Shown: positions 34,710-44,393 of the stretch, piece after piece
How the letters are laid out: the number at the start of each line of letters is the position of its first letter
Numbering within the stretch: the stretch's first letter is position 1
Source of the DNA: Phycisphaerales bacterium UBA2218
GTDB taxonomy: Bacteria > Planctomycetota > Phycisphaerae > Sedimentisphaerales > Anaerobacaceae
Assembly (NCBI GenBank): GCA_002327785.1
Contig: DCUI01000107.1
Span: 1 to 63,949, forward strand
Direction: 5' to 3'
DNA length: 63,949 nucleotides
The notes under the pieces: model-generated
Database searches by the model: none
The model's input: only the letters and a program-made list of their open reading frames with translations
What the model was told of the DNA's origin: nothing
Translations under genes and position numbers: made by a program

Positions 34710-35819
34710 ATGAGCCGCAATGTCATCCTTCTCGTGGTTGTTGCCGTCGTCGCCGGACGCGTGTCTATCGGTCTGAAGGGACCGGGCGGCGTCGCAAGGG
34801 GCCAGACGACGACAAGCACACCGGTCATACAGGACAACTTCGACGACAACAAGCAGGGCACTCTCTGGACGGTGTTCGGGAGCGGCACCAGCGCGAAAGC
34901 GACAGAGGTCAACAAGCGTCTGGAGTTCACCACGACGGCCGACGCCAACGAGACACTCGTCGGGTATATCGGCAACAAGTGGTGGATTGATCCGAACCAG
35001 GACTTTCAGATGAAGGTAGACCTGTACTTCAACGTCAGTAGGCAAAGCACCGGCTGGGTCACCTTTGGCCTGACCCCCAATTCCAGCACCCCCAAGGACC
35101 GTCATGTCATGTTCGGCATCGGCCGGTTCACAAGTTTCGAGAACTACTGGTGGCAGTTGAAAGAGGGATATAGAACGAGGACGGATTTCGCGAGTCGGGG
35201 ATGGCCCAGCGCGACCCTCTACATCTCCTACGACTACTGGAACGATATCCTGTATCTCAGCGACATCGGGTACGGCAAGGAGGAGGCCTGGCAAATCCTG
35301 TATGATTTTGTCCAGAACAACTGGGGCCGTGTCCCAATGTACGTGTTCATCGGGGTCACCACGGAGAACCTTGGAATCGCTTCCGGAAGCGTCTACGCCG
35401 ACAACTTCGTGATCGACAAGGGCAGGATCGGATCGCCCTATCAGTCCCCGGACTCGAACGACCCCGACAATGGCGGCGTGATCATCACGGATCTGGTCAC
35501 CACGCTGTCCATCGTGCCTTCGACCATACAACGAAAGGCTTCGGGGGACCGCATTACCGCATTGGTCGGACTGCCCAAGGAAATCGTCCTTGCAGATTGG
35601 TGTTCGACGGATGTGCCGGTTTTGTCGCCCGGCGGCATCTCGGCCGGCGTTCAGGGGGCCTTCACGTGGGTGGACGGGACCGTCAAGATCCTCGCTTCAT
35701 TCAGCAAGACCTCGTTTTTGGAGGCGGTAACCAGGGACGGCGAAATGGAGGTCCACATCACCGGCAAGCTGAAAGATGGCCGCACCTACGCCGGAGATTG
35801 CACGGTCACGGTCGAATAG
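34710..35819 (+). CDS. Exported hypothetical protein with a concanavalin-A-like domain
   Basis: 369 residues; ATG after AGGGGGT. Signal peptide or anchor MSRNVILLVVVAVVAGRVSIG. Residues about 35-230 look like a LamG/concanavalin-type beta sandwich (DNFDDNKQGTLWTVFG, RLEFTTTADANETLVGYIG, MKVDLYFNVS, SGSVYADNFVID), as in planctomycete surface proteins. About 250-369 is a second beta domain (LSIVPSTIQRKASGDRITA, MEVHITGKLKDGRTYAGDCTVTV). Function unknown. Expression probably strong, given the consensus promoter. Confidence 0.7.
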   Translation: MSRNVILLVVVAVVAGRVSIGLKGPGGVARGQTTTSTPVIQDNFDDNKQGTLWTVFGSGTSAKATEVNKRLEFTTTADANETLVGYIGNKWWIDPNQDFQMKVDLYFNVSRQSTGWVTFGLTPNSSTPKDRHVMFGIGRFTSFENYWWQLKEGYRTRTDFASRGWPSATLYISYDYWNDILYLSDIGYGKEEAWQILYDFVQNNWGRVPMYVFIGVTTENLGIASGSVYADNFVIDKGRIGSPYQSPDSNDPDNGGVIITDLVTTLSIVPSTIQRKASGDRITALVGLPKEIVLADWCSTDVPVLSPGGISAGVQGAFTWVDGTVKILASFSKTSFLEAVTRDGEMEVHITGKLKDGRTYAGDCTVTVE

Positions 35820-36171
35820 GACGCAACTCGGTCGGAGGAGTTCGCCCTTGCCCGCTTCGCGCAGCGGACAGGCTCTGCTTGTCCCAGCGTCACTTCATTA
35901 CCCGCGATACAAACCCAGCCGAATAGGCTTGGCCTCACCACGCGGCGGCTTCAGGCGGAAGCTCGTGTTCCCTGACGCGACGTGCAATTGCCCTGGGCAG
36001 CAAGATGCGCAGGGTTGCGGTTTCTCGGGAGATTTGGTATGGATGGGGACGTCTGAAGTGTCAGATGTGAAGTTTGAAGTGCAAGGAAGAAGGGCCTTGT
36101 GCCCGGCGGAGGCTTTTGGCTCGAAACTTCACACCGGAGACGCTTTCGGTGTCCGTTGAAAGGAGATCTTC
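35820..36171. other. Intergenic with a heptad array
   Basis: No gene seen. Heptads AGTGTCA, GATGTGA, AGTTTGA, AGTGCAA at 36057-36084, with an inverse AACTTCACACC phrase about 40 bases further on. A short minus-strand phrase (LRILLPRAIARRVREHELPP) may be a gene remnant. Confidence 0.5.
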
Positions 36172-37251
36172 GTGAGCCTTGAACTGAAGAAAGATTGCCG
36201 ATACGCCCTGCTCGTTCCGACGAGCATGGGCATTCGTCTGACGCCCGACAACGGGCAGCCGTTTCATTGCAGCCGGCGGTTCACCCTGCAGGCCACCAGC
36301 GCCGAGACCAACGTCGCCAGCGTTTCGTCGTACCTGGGTCTGCCGGTCAAGGCGCTGACGACCTTCGTGAAGGGCAGCCCCATCTCCCGATTCATCAAGG
36401 ACGACCTGGCGAGTCGGCATATCGACGTCGAGGGTAAGGAAATCCCCCAGGGCGGACCCTGGGGCTATCGACACCAGTTCAACCTGGCCGACAGCGGGTA
36501 CGGGTCGCGCGGTCCTCGCGTGTGCAACGACCGCGCCGGCGAGGTCGGCCGGACACTGAACGTCAAGGACTTCGACCTGGAACGAATCTTCGGCAAAGAA
36601 GGCGTCCAGATCGTGCACCTGTCCGGACTCATCGGAGCCCTGTCGTCCGAGACGGGGACCTTCTGCCTGGAGATCGCGCGGGCGGCGAAGAAATACGGGA
36701 CCCGAATCGCATTCGATCTGAACTACCGCGCCTCCTTCTGGAAGGGCCGGGAGAAGGAGCTTCGCGTGATCTTCCACGAGATCGCGGGCGTTGCGGACAT
36801 CCTCGTCGGCAACGAGGAAGATTTTCAACTCTCGTTGGGGATCGAGGGCCCGGAGGCGGGCGGCAAGGGCCTGACGGCCAAGATGGACAGCTTCAAAGGG
36901 ATGATCGACCGGGTCCGAAAGGCCTATCCCAACACCTCGGTCTTCGCAACGACGCTCCGCGAGGTGGTGAGCTGCAACTGTCACCGTTGGGGCGCCCTGA
37001 TGGCCGAGGGGAGCCACTGGCACGTCGTCGAACCGCGGGAGATCGTCGTGCTCGACCGCATCGGCGGCGGCGACGGCTTCGTCGGCGGCATGCTCTACGC
37101 GATCCTGCGAGGCTGGGAGCCCGCCAAGTGGGTGCGGTTCGGATGGGCGACGGGCGCCCTGGTCACCACGCTGCTGGTTGACTACGCCCAGCCGGCCGAC
37201 GAAGAGGAAATCTGGAGCATCTGGGAAGGCAACGCCCGCGTGAAGCGATGA
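36172..37251 (+). CDS. PfkB-family sugar kinase (KdgK-like)
   Basis: 359 residues; GTG start with GAAAGGAGA 6 bases upstream. Ribokinase fold: ATSAETNVASVSSYLGLPVKA near the N-terminus, then IAFDLNYRASFWKG (the DxNxR motif of 2-keto-3-deoxygluconate kinases), ADILVGNEEDF, and the anion-hole/catalytic-base motif DRIGGGDGFVGGMLY with the Asp in GGGDG (usual GAGD). Probably phosphorylates 2-keto-3-deoxygluconate or a related keto sugar from uronic-acid breakdown. Overlaps the next start by 4 bases. Confidence 0.88.
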   Translation: MSLELKKDCRYALLVPTSMGIRLTPDNGQPFHCSRRFTLQATSAETNVASVSSYLGLPVKALTTFVKGSPISRFIKDDLASRHIDVEGKEIPQGGPWGYRHQFNLADSGYGSRGPRVCNDRAGEVGRTLNVKDFDLERIFGKEGVQIVHLSGLIGALSSETGTFCLEIARAAKKYGTRIAFDLNYRASFWKGREKELRVIFHEIAGVADILVGNEEDFQLSLGIEGPEAGGKGLTAKMDSFKGMIDRVRKAYPNTSVFATTLREVVSCNCHRWGALMAEGSHWHVVEPREIVVLDRIGGGDGFVGGMLYAILRGWEPAKWVRFGWATGALVTTLLVDYAQPADEEEIWSIWEGNARVKR

Positions 37252-38411
37252 TTCTGAGAACGTGTCCCTCTGTCATGAATTCGTGGTTGGCGGTTCTGTT
37301 ATTCTCGCTCACAGGATCTGGGCTGGCTTCACGGGCGGAAGTAATCGATCTGACGCCGGAGCTGGCGGCGGTGCGGGAGGAGTTCGAGTTCCCGGCGCTC
37401 GGGGCTGCCGTGATCGTGGAGGGCAGGCTTCACGCCCTTGGCGTGGTGGGCGTGCGGAAGGAGGGGAGCGAGGTGAAAGCCGAACCAAACGATGCCTTTC
37501 ATCTGGGCTCGTGTACGAAGGCGATGACCGGGTCGCTGATCGGCCTGCTCGTCGAGCAGGGCAGACTCAAATGGGATACGCCGCTGACCGAGTACTTCCC
37601 CGAATTGAAGGACACGATGCACCCGGACTACCGCGAGGTGACGCTGGTGCACCTGCTCTCTCATCGGGCGGGTGTCCCATCCATGACGAACGGCTTCGCG
37701 CCGGTCAAGGGCGGGCAACTCCGTCGCATTCGGGCGATGGAGTCCCCCGCCGACCAGCGCAAACGCGTCGTGGAGATCGTTCTGACCCGGCCCCCCGTGA
37801 ACAAGCCCGGCGAGAAGCAGGAGTACTCGAACGCCGGCTTCACCATCGCGGGCGTGATCGCCGAGCGGGTGATGGGCGAGGACTTTGAGTCGCTGCTGAC
37901 ACGGATGCTGTTTGAGCCGCTGGGGATACGCACCGCCGGATTCGGGGCGATGGGCACGCCGGGCCGGATCGACGCCCCGTGGCCGCATCGCAAGGACGGC
38001 GACAAGATCATCCCCATCCAGCCGGGGCCGCTGGGCGACAACCCGCCCTTCCTGACGCCGGGCGGACGGGTACACTGCTCGATGGCCGACTGGGCAAAGT
38101 ACATCCAATGCGTCCTGGCGGCCGCTCGCGGCGAAAAAGGGCTGCTGCCCCCATCCTGCGTCAGACAATTGAAGGAGCCCCCTTTCGGCGGCGACTATGC
38201 CTTGGGCTGGGGCCTCCACGAGCGAGGCTGGGGCAGCGGCACGGTCTTGTCCCATTCCGGAACGAACACCATGAACTACTCGGTCGTCTGGGTGGCCCCG
38301 CGGAAGAACTTCGCGGTCCTCGTGGCCGCGAATCGCGGCGGCGACGGCGCCGCGGAGGGCCTGGACAAGGTCTGTGGCATGATGATCAAGAAGTTCCTGG
38401 CGGACCAATAG
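37248..38411 (+). CDS. Exported serine hydrolase of the class-C beta-lactamase family
   Basis: 387 residues. N-terminal signal (MNSWLAVLLFSLTGSGLASRA; the true start may be the internal ATG). SxxK motif GSCTKAMTG (about residue 88) gives Ser and Lys; YxN is EYSNAGF (about 193); the KTG-equivalent is HSGTN (about 338). This family includes D-Ala carboxypeptidases and esterases; the substrate is not evident. ATGA overlap with the sugar kinase implies coupling, which suggests an ester or amide of a sugar rather than a beta-lactam. Confidence 0.9.
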   Translation: MILRTCPSVMNSWLAVLLFSLTGSGLASRAEVIDLTPELAAVREEFEFPALGAAVIVEGRLHALGVVGVRKEGSEVKAEPNDAFHLGSCTKAMTGSLIGLLVEQGRLKWDTPLTEYFPELKDTMHPDYREVTLVHLLSHRAGVPSMTNGFAPVKGGQLRRIRAMESPADQRKRVVEIVLTRPPVNKPGEKQEYSNAGFTIAGVIAERVMGEDFESLLTRMLFEPLGIRTAGFGAMGTPGRIDAPWPHRKDGDKIIPIQPGPLGDNPPFLTPGGRVHCSMADWAKYIQCVLAAARGEKGLLPPSCVRQLKEPPFGGDYALGWGLHERGWGSGTVLSHSGTNTMNYSVVWVAPRKNFAVLVAANRGGDGAAEGLDKVCGMMIKKFLADQ

Positions 38412-38413
38412 CC

Positions 38414-38444
38414 GACCGACAGGCCCAGATTCGTCCTGTCGGTC
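38414..38444. terminator. Hairpin between convergent genes
   Basis: Perfect 10-bp stem (GACCGACAGG / CCTGTCGGTC) with an 11-base loop in the 74-base gap between convergent genes. No U-tract, so the terminator role is inferred. Confidence 0.45.
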
Positions 38445-38485
38445 CGATAGGTCCCATTCGTCCCGTCTGCGTTCCCGTCCGCCGG

Positions 38486-40981
38486 TTATGGTTTGACCAC
38501 TCGGATATCGTCGATAAAGATCTGGCCGTAGGCGCCGGCGGTCGGATTGGTCCTGTCGCCCACGCCAAGATACATCTTCTTGATCCTGGTCACGTTCACC
38601 CCGGCGTCGGTGAAGTCGCTGAGCGGGATACTCCACTGCGTCCAGGTCGTCACGTTCACGATGGCGGCGTCGGAATGCCGGACGATGCCGAGCTTGCCGG
38701 CGCTGTCCTGGAGCCCCACGTACAACGGAGCGACCAGATTGCCCGCCTTGCCCCGGACGAAGAGCACGAACGTATCGACGCCCTCGGCAGTCCAATTCTC
38801 CACCGGGGAGAACTCCCGCTCGATTTCGGAGTAACGCGGCGAATCCGCGTTGTCGTAGGTCACCGGCATGGACTGGCCGCCCGTATGGACCACGGCGATC
38901 TCGCCGAACGTTCCGCCGTTGGCGTTCTCATAGCCGACGTACGAGCCGGTGCCGTTCGTGAGGCCGTCGATCCAGGTCTGCCAGATCGTCTCTTCGGCGT
39001 CTATGTCGTCCGTATAGCTCTCGAAGTCGTCGATGACGAGGAAGTCGGCCGTGGTGAAGCTCCAGAGCGCGCCTTTCCACGGGCTGCCCGAGCCGGCGTC
39101 GTTCACCTCATCGACTCGCCAATAATAGGTCTTGTTCCACTCCAATTCACCGGGGTCGAACGTGGTTGAAGCCGCGTCCTGGCGACCCTGGTACAGACCC
39201 GCCGTGGTCACGCCGGCGTCGGCCACGGCGTCCGGGTCCTCGCCGAAATAGACGTCCTGTTGCCTGGCGGCATCCGCGGCAGTCCAGTGAAGGATCGGCG
39301 TCTGCCGGGCGTTGACCGACGCGTTCGCCGGGTAGGGATTCACGGCATGAACCGGCAACTGCAGCACGCCGGCCGGGATGACCTGTCTGCCGATCGAAGG
39401 ACTCTCCCAGGACAACTGCGCGACGGCGCCGCCGGTGTTTTCATAGTACTCCATCCGCACGCGGTAGAACTGTCCGGCGACGAGATCGACCGTCGCAACG
39501 TCGTCGGTGCTGCCGTGATTGGTCCAGTTGTCGATGATCTGCCGGCCGTCGAGCCAGAGCCGCACGCCGTCGTCGGTCGTGGTGATGAGCTTATAGGTCT
39601 CGGTGAGCGGAGCCTCGAGGTCCGCCGTCCACCGGGCCGACACGCCGTCGCTGAGGCCCCCCGCCACTTCGCCGCTGCCCCAGTTATGGTCGATCGAGCT
39701 TTCCGTCTTCGTCGCCACCGGGCTGTCGGCCAGCTCCATGCCGCGGAAGTATTGGGCCCGGACCCCGATGCCGGGACCGACGGTCGTGAAGCTCCACACC
39801 GCTCCCGGATACACTTGGCCGGCGGAATCGTGCTCGTCAATCCGCCAGTAGTAGGTGGTATTCTCGGCGAGCGTGCCGGGATCATAGACAATCGCGAAGA
39901 TCGTGTCCCGGAATGTGCTCGGATCGCCCGCTTTGACGGCGGCCTTGTCCGTTCCGAAATAGACATCGTGCAACGCGGCACTTGCGCCGGGAATCCATCC
40001 CAGGTCCACCTCGACGCTCACGCCGTCGAGTCCATTCCATGGTTGAGGGGCGTAGGCCGTCCCGGGAGCCGACGTGAACGACCAGACGGTCCCCGGATAG
40101 ACCGTTGTGCCGTCGGCGGCGACCTCGTCGATCCGCCAGTAGTACGTTGTCCCCACGACCAGGCCGGGCAGATGGAAGTACGCGTCCGTCGCGCCCGGCT
40201 GCCGGCCCATGAATTCAGCGGCGCCCAGGTCCGGACCGGTCCCGACGTAGATGTCGTGATAGGCGGCCATCACTCCCGATGTCCAGCCGAACAACGGCGT
40301 CAGAACGTTCCGGGCGCCGTCGGCCGGCGCAGGACTCGTAGCCGCGGTCGACCCGCTGTCGAACACCGCCGTCACCAGCTTGCCCTCAACCTCCGAGGTG
40401 ACGGCGTAACCGATGTAAATGCTCTTGGGAATCCCCGCCACCGTGGTGCTGTACTGCTCGGTCCACTCTTTCTTGTCCGGCGAGGAATAGGCCGCAAAGG
40501 TGTCGCCGGTCCGCTTGACCTTGACCCACAGGGGAGCGCCCGTCGCCCCGCTGCTCACCTGATCGGCGGCGCCATCAAATGCTTCGCGACCCCAGAAGGT
40601 GACACCATGATTCTGCCCCTCCGTATTGGCGCTGACCCCCATGAACAGGTACGGGGAGCCCGGCAGGAGCATCACGCGGAGCATCACGCCGGCCATGGAC
40701 CAGTCGGCCAACGGCGGGTCGATGCTGACGACCCGCGCGACCAGCTCGCCGTCACCCGAGAGGGTCTTGTACACGAACTGGAACTGGTCGGCATTGCCTC
40801 GAATGCCCGTGCCGTCTCCACGGATCGTCCAGGCCAGAGTGGCCGCGTCGTACTGGGCGCTGCCGGCGGCAGGGTTGCCGACGCCCGCGCTGGTCCAGCC
40901 GGCGGGTAGTTGGCCGAAAAGAGGAACCGCAGGAATCATCACCCACAGTAAACAAGCCGAATACGTCAGTGTCTTACGCAT
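38486..40981 (-). CDS. Secreted PA14-domain protein with Fn3-like repeats
   Basis: 831 residues. Signal peptide MRKTLTYSACLLWVMIPAVPLFG. About 25-205: DUF1349/concanavalin-like domain (QFQFVYKTLSGDGELVARV, LWVKVKRTGDTF). About 210-400 and 545-640: repeats ending TYYWRIDEV--DG--YPG-VWSFTT. About 405-545: PA14 (GVRAQYFRG, TTDDGVRLWLDGRQIID, MEYYENTGGAVAQLSWESP). C-terminal about 645-831: module beginning FLVIDDFESYTDD and ending GQIFIDDIRVVKP, shared with the protein at 49309-51936. Probably surface carbohydrate binding; no catalytic domain seen. Confidence 0.88.
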   Translation of the reverse strand: MRKTLTYSACLLWVMIPAVPLFGQLPAGWTSAGVGNPAAGSAQYDAATLAWTIRGDGTGIRGNADQFQFVYKTLSGDGELVARVVSIDPPLADWSMAGVMLRVMLLPGSPYLFMGVSANTEGQNHGVTFWGREAFDGAADQVSSGATGAPLWVKVKRTGDTFAAYSSPDKKEWTEQYSTTVAGIPKSIYIGYAVTSEVEGKLVTAVFDSGSTAATSPAPADGARNVLTPLFGWTSGVMAAYHDIYVGTGPDLGAAEFMGRQPGATDAYFHLPGLVVGTTYYWRIDEVAADGTTVYPGTVWSFTSAPGTAYAPQPWNGLDGVSVEVDLGWIPGASAALHDVYFGTDKAAVKAGDPSTFRDTIFAIVYDPGTLAENTTYYWRIDEHDSAGQVYPGAVWSFTTVGPGIGVRAQYFRGMELADSPVATKTESSIDHNWGSGEVAGGLSDGVSARWTADLEAPLTETYKLITTTDDGVRLWLDGRQIIDNWTNHGSTDDVATVDLVAGQFYRVRMEYYENTGGAVAQLSWESPSIGRQVIPAGVLQLPVHAVNPYPANASVNARQTPILHWTAADAARQQDVYFGEDPDAVADAGVTTAGLYQGRQDAASTTFDPGELEWNKTYYWRVDEVNDAGSGSPWKGALWSFTTADFLVIDDFESYTDDIDAEETIWQTWIDGLTNGTGSYVGYENANGGTFGEIAVVHTGGQSMPVTYDNADSPRYSEIEREFSPVENWTAEGVDTFVLFVRGKAGNLVAPLYVGLQDSAGKLGIVRHSDAAIVNVTTWTQWSIPLSDFTDAGVNVTRIKKMYLGVGDRTNPTAGAYGQIFIDDIRVVKP

Positions 40982-41432
40982 GGCGGGCCTCCTGAAAAAA
41001 ATCCGCGTGGCAGGGAAATCACCCTCTTATGAGCCGAAAAGACCTCCACACAATGCCAAAGCTACGTCACCGGATTGAGCCAATTCATTTATACCATATT
41101 TGGGGTCCTGCTGCAAGAGAGATCGCAAGGCCATGCACCCCCGTGCTTGACTATGTTCCGTGGTGCCCGTGGGGTATGTCTTGTCATCCTGAGCGGCAGC
41201 GAAAGATCTGGGCTGGGCGTGGTCGCAGGCGTTGGCTGCATGCATGACCCGGGTGCTTCACTTCGTTCAGCATGACAAAGGGGAGCCGGAGCTCCACGAA
41301 ACGGAATCGCACACGAAGCCTCGAATGGACGCCCGCTGCCCCTTGTCGGGCGGCGGCGCGGGCGATAAGCTCAGAGCGTAACCGGCTCATGGGGAGGTCC
41401 CGGCCGGATGGTTGCCGAGGGTCGGATATAGT
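40982..41432. other. Intergenic with a REP pair
   Basis: No gene seen. It holds the GTCATCCTGA-type inverted pair at 41181-41280. Promoters for the divergent neighbours should lie here; no consensus was found. Confidence 0.5.
41181..41280. repeat. Inverted pair of GTCATCCTGA-type repeats
   Basis: Left arm TTGTCATCCTGAGCGGCAGCG; right arm CTTCACTTCGTTCAGCATGAC. Same family as 33691-33795. Confidence 0.72.
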
Positions 41433-44102
41433 ATGGTTGGCCAGGACCGAATTCCTGACATCTCCGTGGTAGTGCCCACGCTCAATGAAGCGCGGAACGT
41501 GGATGCGCTGCTGGCGGGACTATTCCAGGCTTTTCGCAAGGAGGGTCTGAAAATCGAGGTTCTGTTCGCCGACGGCGGCTCGACGGACGGGACACAGGAG
41601 AAGGTGCAGGCATGGATGGCCCAGGCGGCAGTCCGGCTGGTGGACGCAGGGAGCGGGCGAGGGCTGGCCGGGGACGTCGTGGTCGCCGCCCGCCAGGCGC
41701 GGGCCGATGTGATCGTGCTGATGGATGGGGACCTGAGCCACAGCCCGGAGGCAGCGCCGGCCCTGGCCCGGCCGGTGCTGGAAGGAAGCCAGGACATGGT
41801 CATCGGCAGTCGGTACATCTCCGGCGGCAGTACCCCAGACTGGTCATGGAAACGCCTGGCGATGTCCCGCCTCGCCAGGGCCGTCGTTTGGCCGCTCACC
41901 GACGTGCGAGATCCCACTTCCGGTTTCTTCGCAATTCGCCGGGACCGCCTCCTGGATATCGGCGACGACGCGGAGGGCTTCAAGATCGGCCTGGAGGTGC
42001 TGCTCCGCGACGATGGGAGTCTTCGCATCAGCGAGATGCCCATCCGCTTCGCCGGCCGGTCCCATGGGCAGTCCAAGATGAGCCTGCGGCAGGCGGGGTG
42101 CTATCTACGCAGAACCGTCGCCTTGACCGGCGGGACCATGACGGCCCTCACGGCAAAGCGTTTCGCACTGGTCGCCCTGTTCGGCCTCGTTCTCGACCTC
42201 GGGGCATTCCAGGTACTCTCGAGCCTTGGGTTGAGCCTCGCAGCTTCGCACATCCTGAGCTATCTGCTCGCGATGGTCTCCGGTTATGTGCTGAGCAGCC
42301 GGTGGGTGTTCCGGCCACCGGTCGGCGTCCATCGCGACTGGACAACGCGGTTGCGTTTCGTCACTGTGTGCCTGATGGCTTTGCTTCTGCGCGGAGGCGT
42401 ATTGGCGATGCTGATGCAGCGAGCCGGCCGGCCCGCTCCGCAGGCGTTGATCCCCGCGATCCTGATCGCTGCACTCATCAACTACGTGGGCAGCGCATTC
42501 TTCGTGTTCCGGTCCAGCCACGGTCTGCCTCACGGCCTGTCCTGGCGTCTCGCGGCCATCGGACTGGTCGGGTACACGGTGCTGCTGCGGCTGGTGTACC
42601 TGGGCCTGCCGGACCTGCTGCCCGAGGAAGCGTACTACTGGAACTACGCCCAGCACCCAGCCTTGAGCTACCTGGACCATCCGCCGATGGTGGCGTGGCT
42701 GATCGGCCTGGGGACCGCCCTGTTCGGCAATACCGAGTTCGGCGTCCGCATCGTCACGTTCCTGTGCTGGTTCGTCACAGCGGGGTTCTGTTTTGCCCTG
42801 GCCCGAGACCTCTTCGGCAAAGGTACCGCACTGGCGGCCGTTATGCTGGCGGCGGTGTTGCCGTTCTTCTTCGTGTTTGGCTTCTTCACGACGCCCGATG
42901 CCCCTCTGACGGCGTCCTGGGCCGGGACGCTGTTCTTTCTCGAACGCGCCCTGCTGGCCGGCCGGGGACGCGCATGGTGGGGCGCAGGGATTTGCATCGG
43001 TCTGGGGATGCTCTCGAAGTACACGATCGTTCTGTTGGGCCCGGCCGCACTGGCGTTCATCCTGCTGGATCGCCCCAGCCACCGCTGGCTGCTGCGTCCA
43101 GAGCCTTATTTGGCGATTCTCGCGGCGATCCTGCTATTCGCGCCCGTGATCCTGTGGAACATGCGGCACGATTGGGTCTCGTTTCTTTTCCAGAGCGCGG
43201 GCCGTCTCAACCAGCAGGGCGAGTTCGGGTTTCCCATGCTCGTCGTCTCCATGGTCCTGCTCATCACCCCTCTCGGGGTGGTCGGCGCATTTCGGGCCCT
43301 CTTTTCGTCATGCGTCGTGCGGGATGCGTTCTGCGTCGGCGAACGCACGACGCACGATGCACAACACACGATGAGACAACGGCTGTTCATGGCCGTCTTC
43401 ACCCTCGCGCCGCTGTCCGTCTTCGTCCTCTTCAGTCTCCGGCACGAAGTACGATTGAATTGGACCGGTCCGGCATGGCTGGCCGCACTGCCCGGCATTG
43501 CCGGATGGATATCGATGACGCCTCGCGCCACGCACAGCAGACTCCCAACAGCCAATCAACAATTCCGGGCGATCACGCTTGCGGCAACGGTGCTGCTGTT
43601 CGGCGCCTTTCTCCACTACCTGGCAATCGGCCTTCCCAGCGTGGGCATCGATCGCGACATGGTCCTGCCCGTGGCGTGGGAAGAAATCGGGCGGGACGTC
43701 GGGCTGCTGGCGAAGAAGATCGAGCAAGAACGGGGCATCAAACCGCTGGTCGTCGGGATGGACAGGTACGGCTTGGCCAGCGAGCTTGCGTTCTACCGCC
43801 GCGACGGCAAGGAAGGCGTGGAGCAGACCTCCAGCCGACATCTTTTCGGCGGCAATGCACTGATGTATTCCTTCTGGTTTCCGCCTGAGCGGCAGGCGGG
43901 TCGGCTGCTGCTCCTGGTCAGTCTTGATCGCAAGAACCTTGACCGCCCGAACATCCCCCGCTGGGCCAGACTGGACCCGATCGAAGAGCGAAAGGTTCAG
44001 AAGCTTGGGCAAGACATACGGTACTTCTGCCGGATCGCCCATGAGTATCGCCCGCCGCCACCCGAGGCACGCCCCGATTCGTTCCCCCTGGGCAGACCAT
44101 GA
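41433..44102 (+). CDS. Three-domain glycosyltransferase (GT2 + GtrA + GT39/ArnT-like)
   Basis: 889 residues from ATG. Domain 1 (about 1-230): DPM1-like GT2 with ISVVVPTLNEARNVDALL, VLFADGGSTDGT, VIVLMDGDLSH (DGD in place of DxD) and DVRDPTSGFFAIRRD. Domain 2 (about 240-365): GtrA flippase-like, four TM helices. Domain 3 (about 375-885): PMT/ArnT GT-C with PEEAYYWNYAQHPALSYLDHPPM, many TM helices and a periplasmic tail. It would load a polyprenyl phosphate with a sugar, flip it, and transfer the sugar outside: three steps in one chain. Two loops are encoded by heptad arrays (43311-43373, 43542-43562). Confidence 0.9.
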   Translation: MVGQDRIPDISVVVPTLNEARNVDALLAGLFQAFRKEGLKIEVLFADGGSTDGTQEKVQAWMAQAAVRLVDAGSGRGLAGDVVVAARQARADVIVLMDGDLSHSPEAAPALARPVLEGSQDMVIGSRYISGGSTPDWSWKRLAMSRLARAVVWPLTDVRDPTSGFFAIRRDRLLDIGDDAEGFKIGLEVLLRDDGSLRISEMPIRFAGRSHGQSKMSLRQAGCYLRRTVALTGGTMTALTAKRFALVALFGLVLDLGAFQVLSSLGLSLAASHILSYLLAMVSGYVLSSRWVFRPPVGVHRDWTTRLRFVTVCLMALLLRGGVLAMLMQRAGRPAPQALIPAILIAALINYVGSAFFVFRSSHGLPHGLSWRLAAIGLVGYTVLLRLVYLGLPDLLPEEAYYWNYAQHPALSYLDHPPMVAWLIGLGTALFGNTEFGVRIVTFLCWFVTAGFCFALARDLFGKGTALAAVMLAAVLPFFFVFGFFTTPDAPLTASWAGTLFFLERALLAGRGRAWWGAGICIGLGMLSKYTIVLLGPAALAFILLDRPSHRWLLRPEPYLAILAAILLFAPVILWNMRHDWVSFLFQSAGRLNQQGEFGFPMLVVSMVLLITPLGVVGAFRALFSSCVVRDAFCVGERTTHDAQHTMRQRLFMAVFTLAPLSVFVLFSLRHEVRLNWTGPAWLAALPGIAGWISMTPRATHSRLPTANQQFRAITLAATVLLFGAFLHYLAIGLPSVGIDRDMVLPVAWEEIGRDVGLLAKKIEQERGIKPLVVGMDRYGLASELAFYRRDGKEGVEQTSSRHLFGGNALMYSFWFPPERQAGRLLLLVSLDRKNLDRPNIPRWARLDPIEERKVQKLGQDIRYFCRIAHEYRPPPPEARPDSFPLGRP
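43311..43373. repeat. Nine-unit heptad array inside the glycosyltransferase gene
   Basis: Exact 7-base phase: TGCGTCG, TGCGGGA, TGCGTTC, TGCGTCG, GCGAACG, CACGACG, CACGATG, CACAACA, CACGATG. The first half is the inverse type of the second, so it is an inverted pair without spacer. The 63-base length keeps the frame; it adds about 21 residues (CVVRDAFCVGERTTHDAQHT) between TM helices. Confidence 0.88.
43542..43562. repeat. Short heptad array inside the glycosyltransferase gene
   Basis: CTCCCAA, CAGCCAA, TCAACAA, in phase, 21 bases. Translated as a polar loop (SRLPTANQQ) between TM helices. Confidence 0.55.
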
Positions 44103-44364
44103 ACCAAGCACACTTCGGGACGACTGCCCGCGGCGGCGAATGGTTCGTGATACGACGCCCAATAATCGGCTGTCGGCTTGCCCTGAAAAACTTCTGCCGG
44201 ATATGGCCTGTGGCCGCACGGCCAAACCGCCAAGGCGCGCTCGCATCGCAAAAAGAGACCCGCCGGAAGCACAGGCAACGGGCTTATTATCGGAATACAT
44301 CCACGTTCCGAGCAAACCTCCGTCCGCCGGTCGGCGTAAGACCCCATGTCAAGAGGCGTCCGGC
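44103..44364. other. Intergenic, nothing recognised
   Basis: Short frames only. Upstream region of the promoter at 44365. Confidence 0.45.
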
Positions 44365-44393
44365 TTGACGATGCGGCCGCCTGCGTGTATAAT
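44365..44393 (+). promoter_or_regulatory. Near-consensus sigma-70 promoter for the DUF4056 genes
   Basis: TTGACG, 17-base spacer, TATAAT. Predicted start near 44400, giving a leader of about 127 bases before the first lipoprotein gene. Confidence 0.75.
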
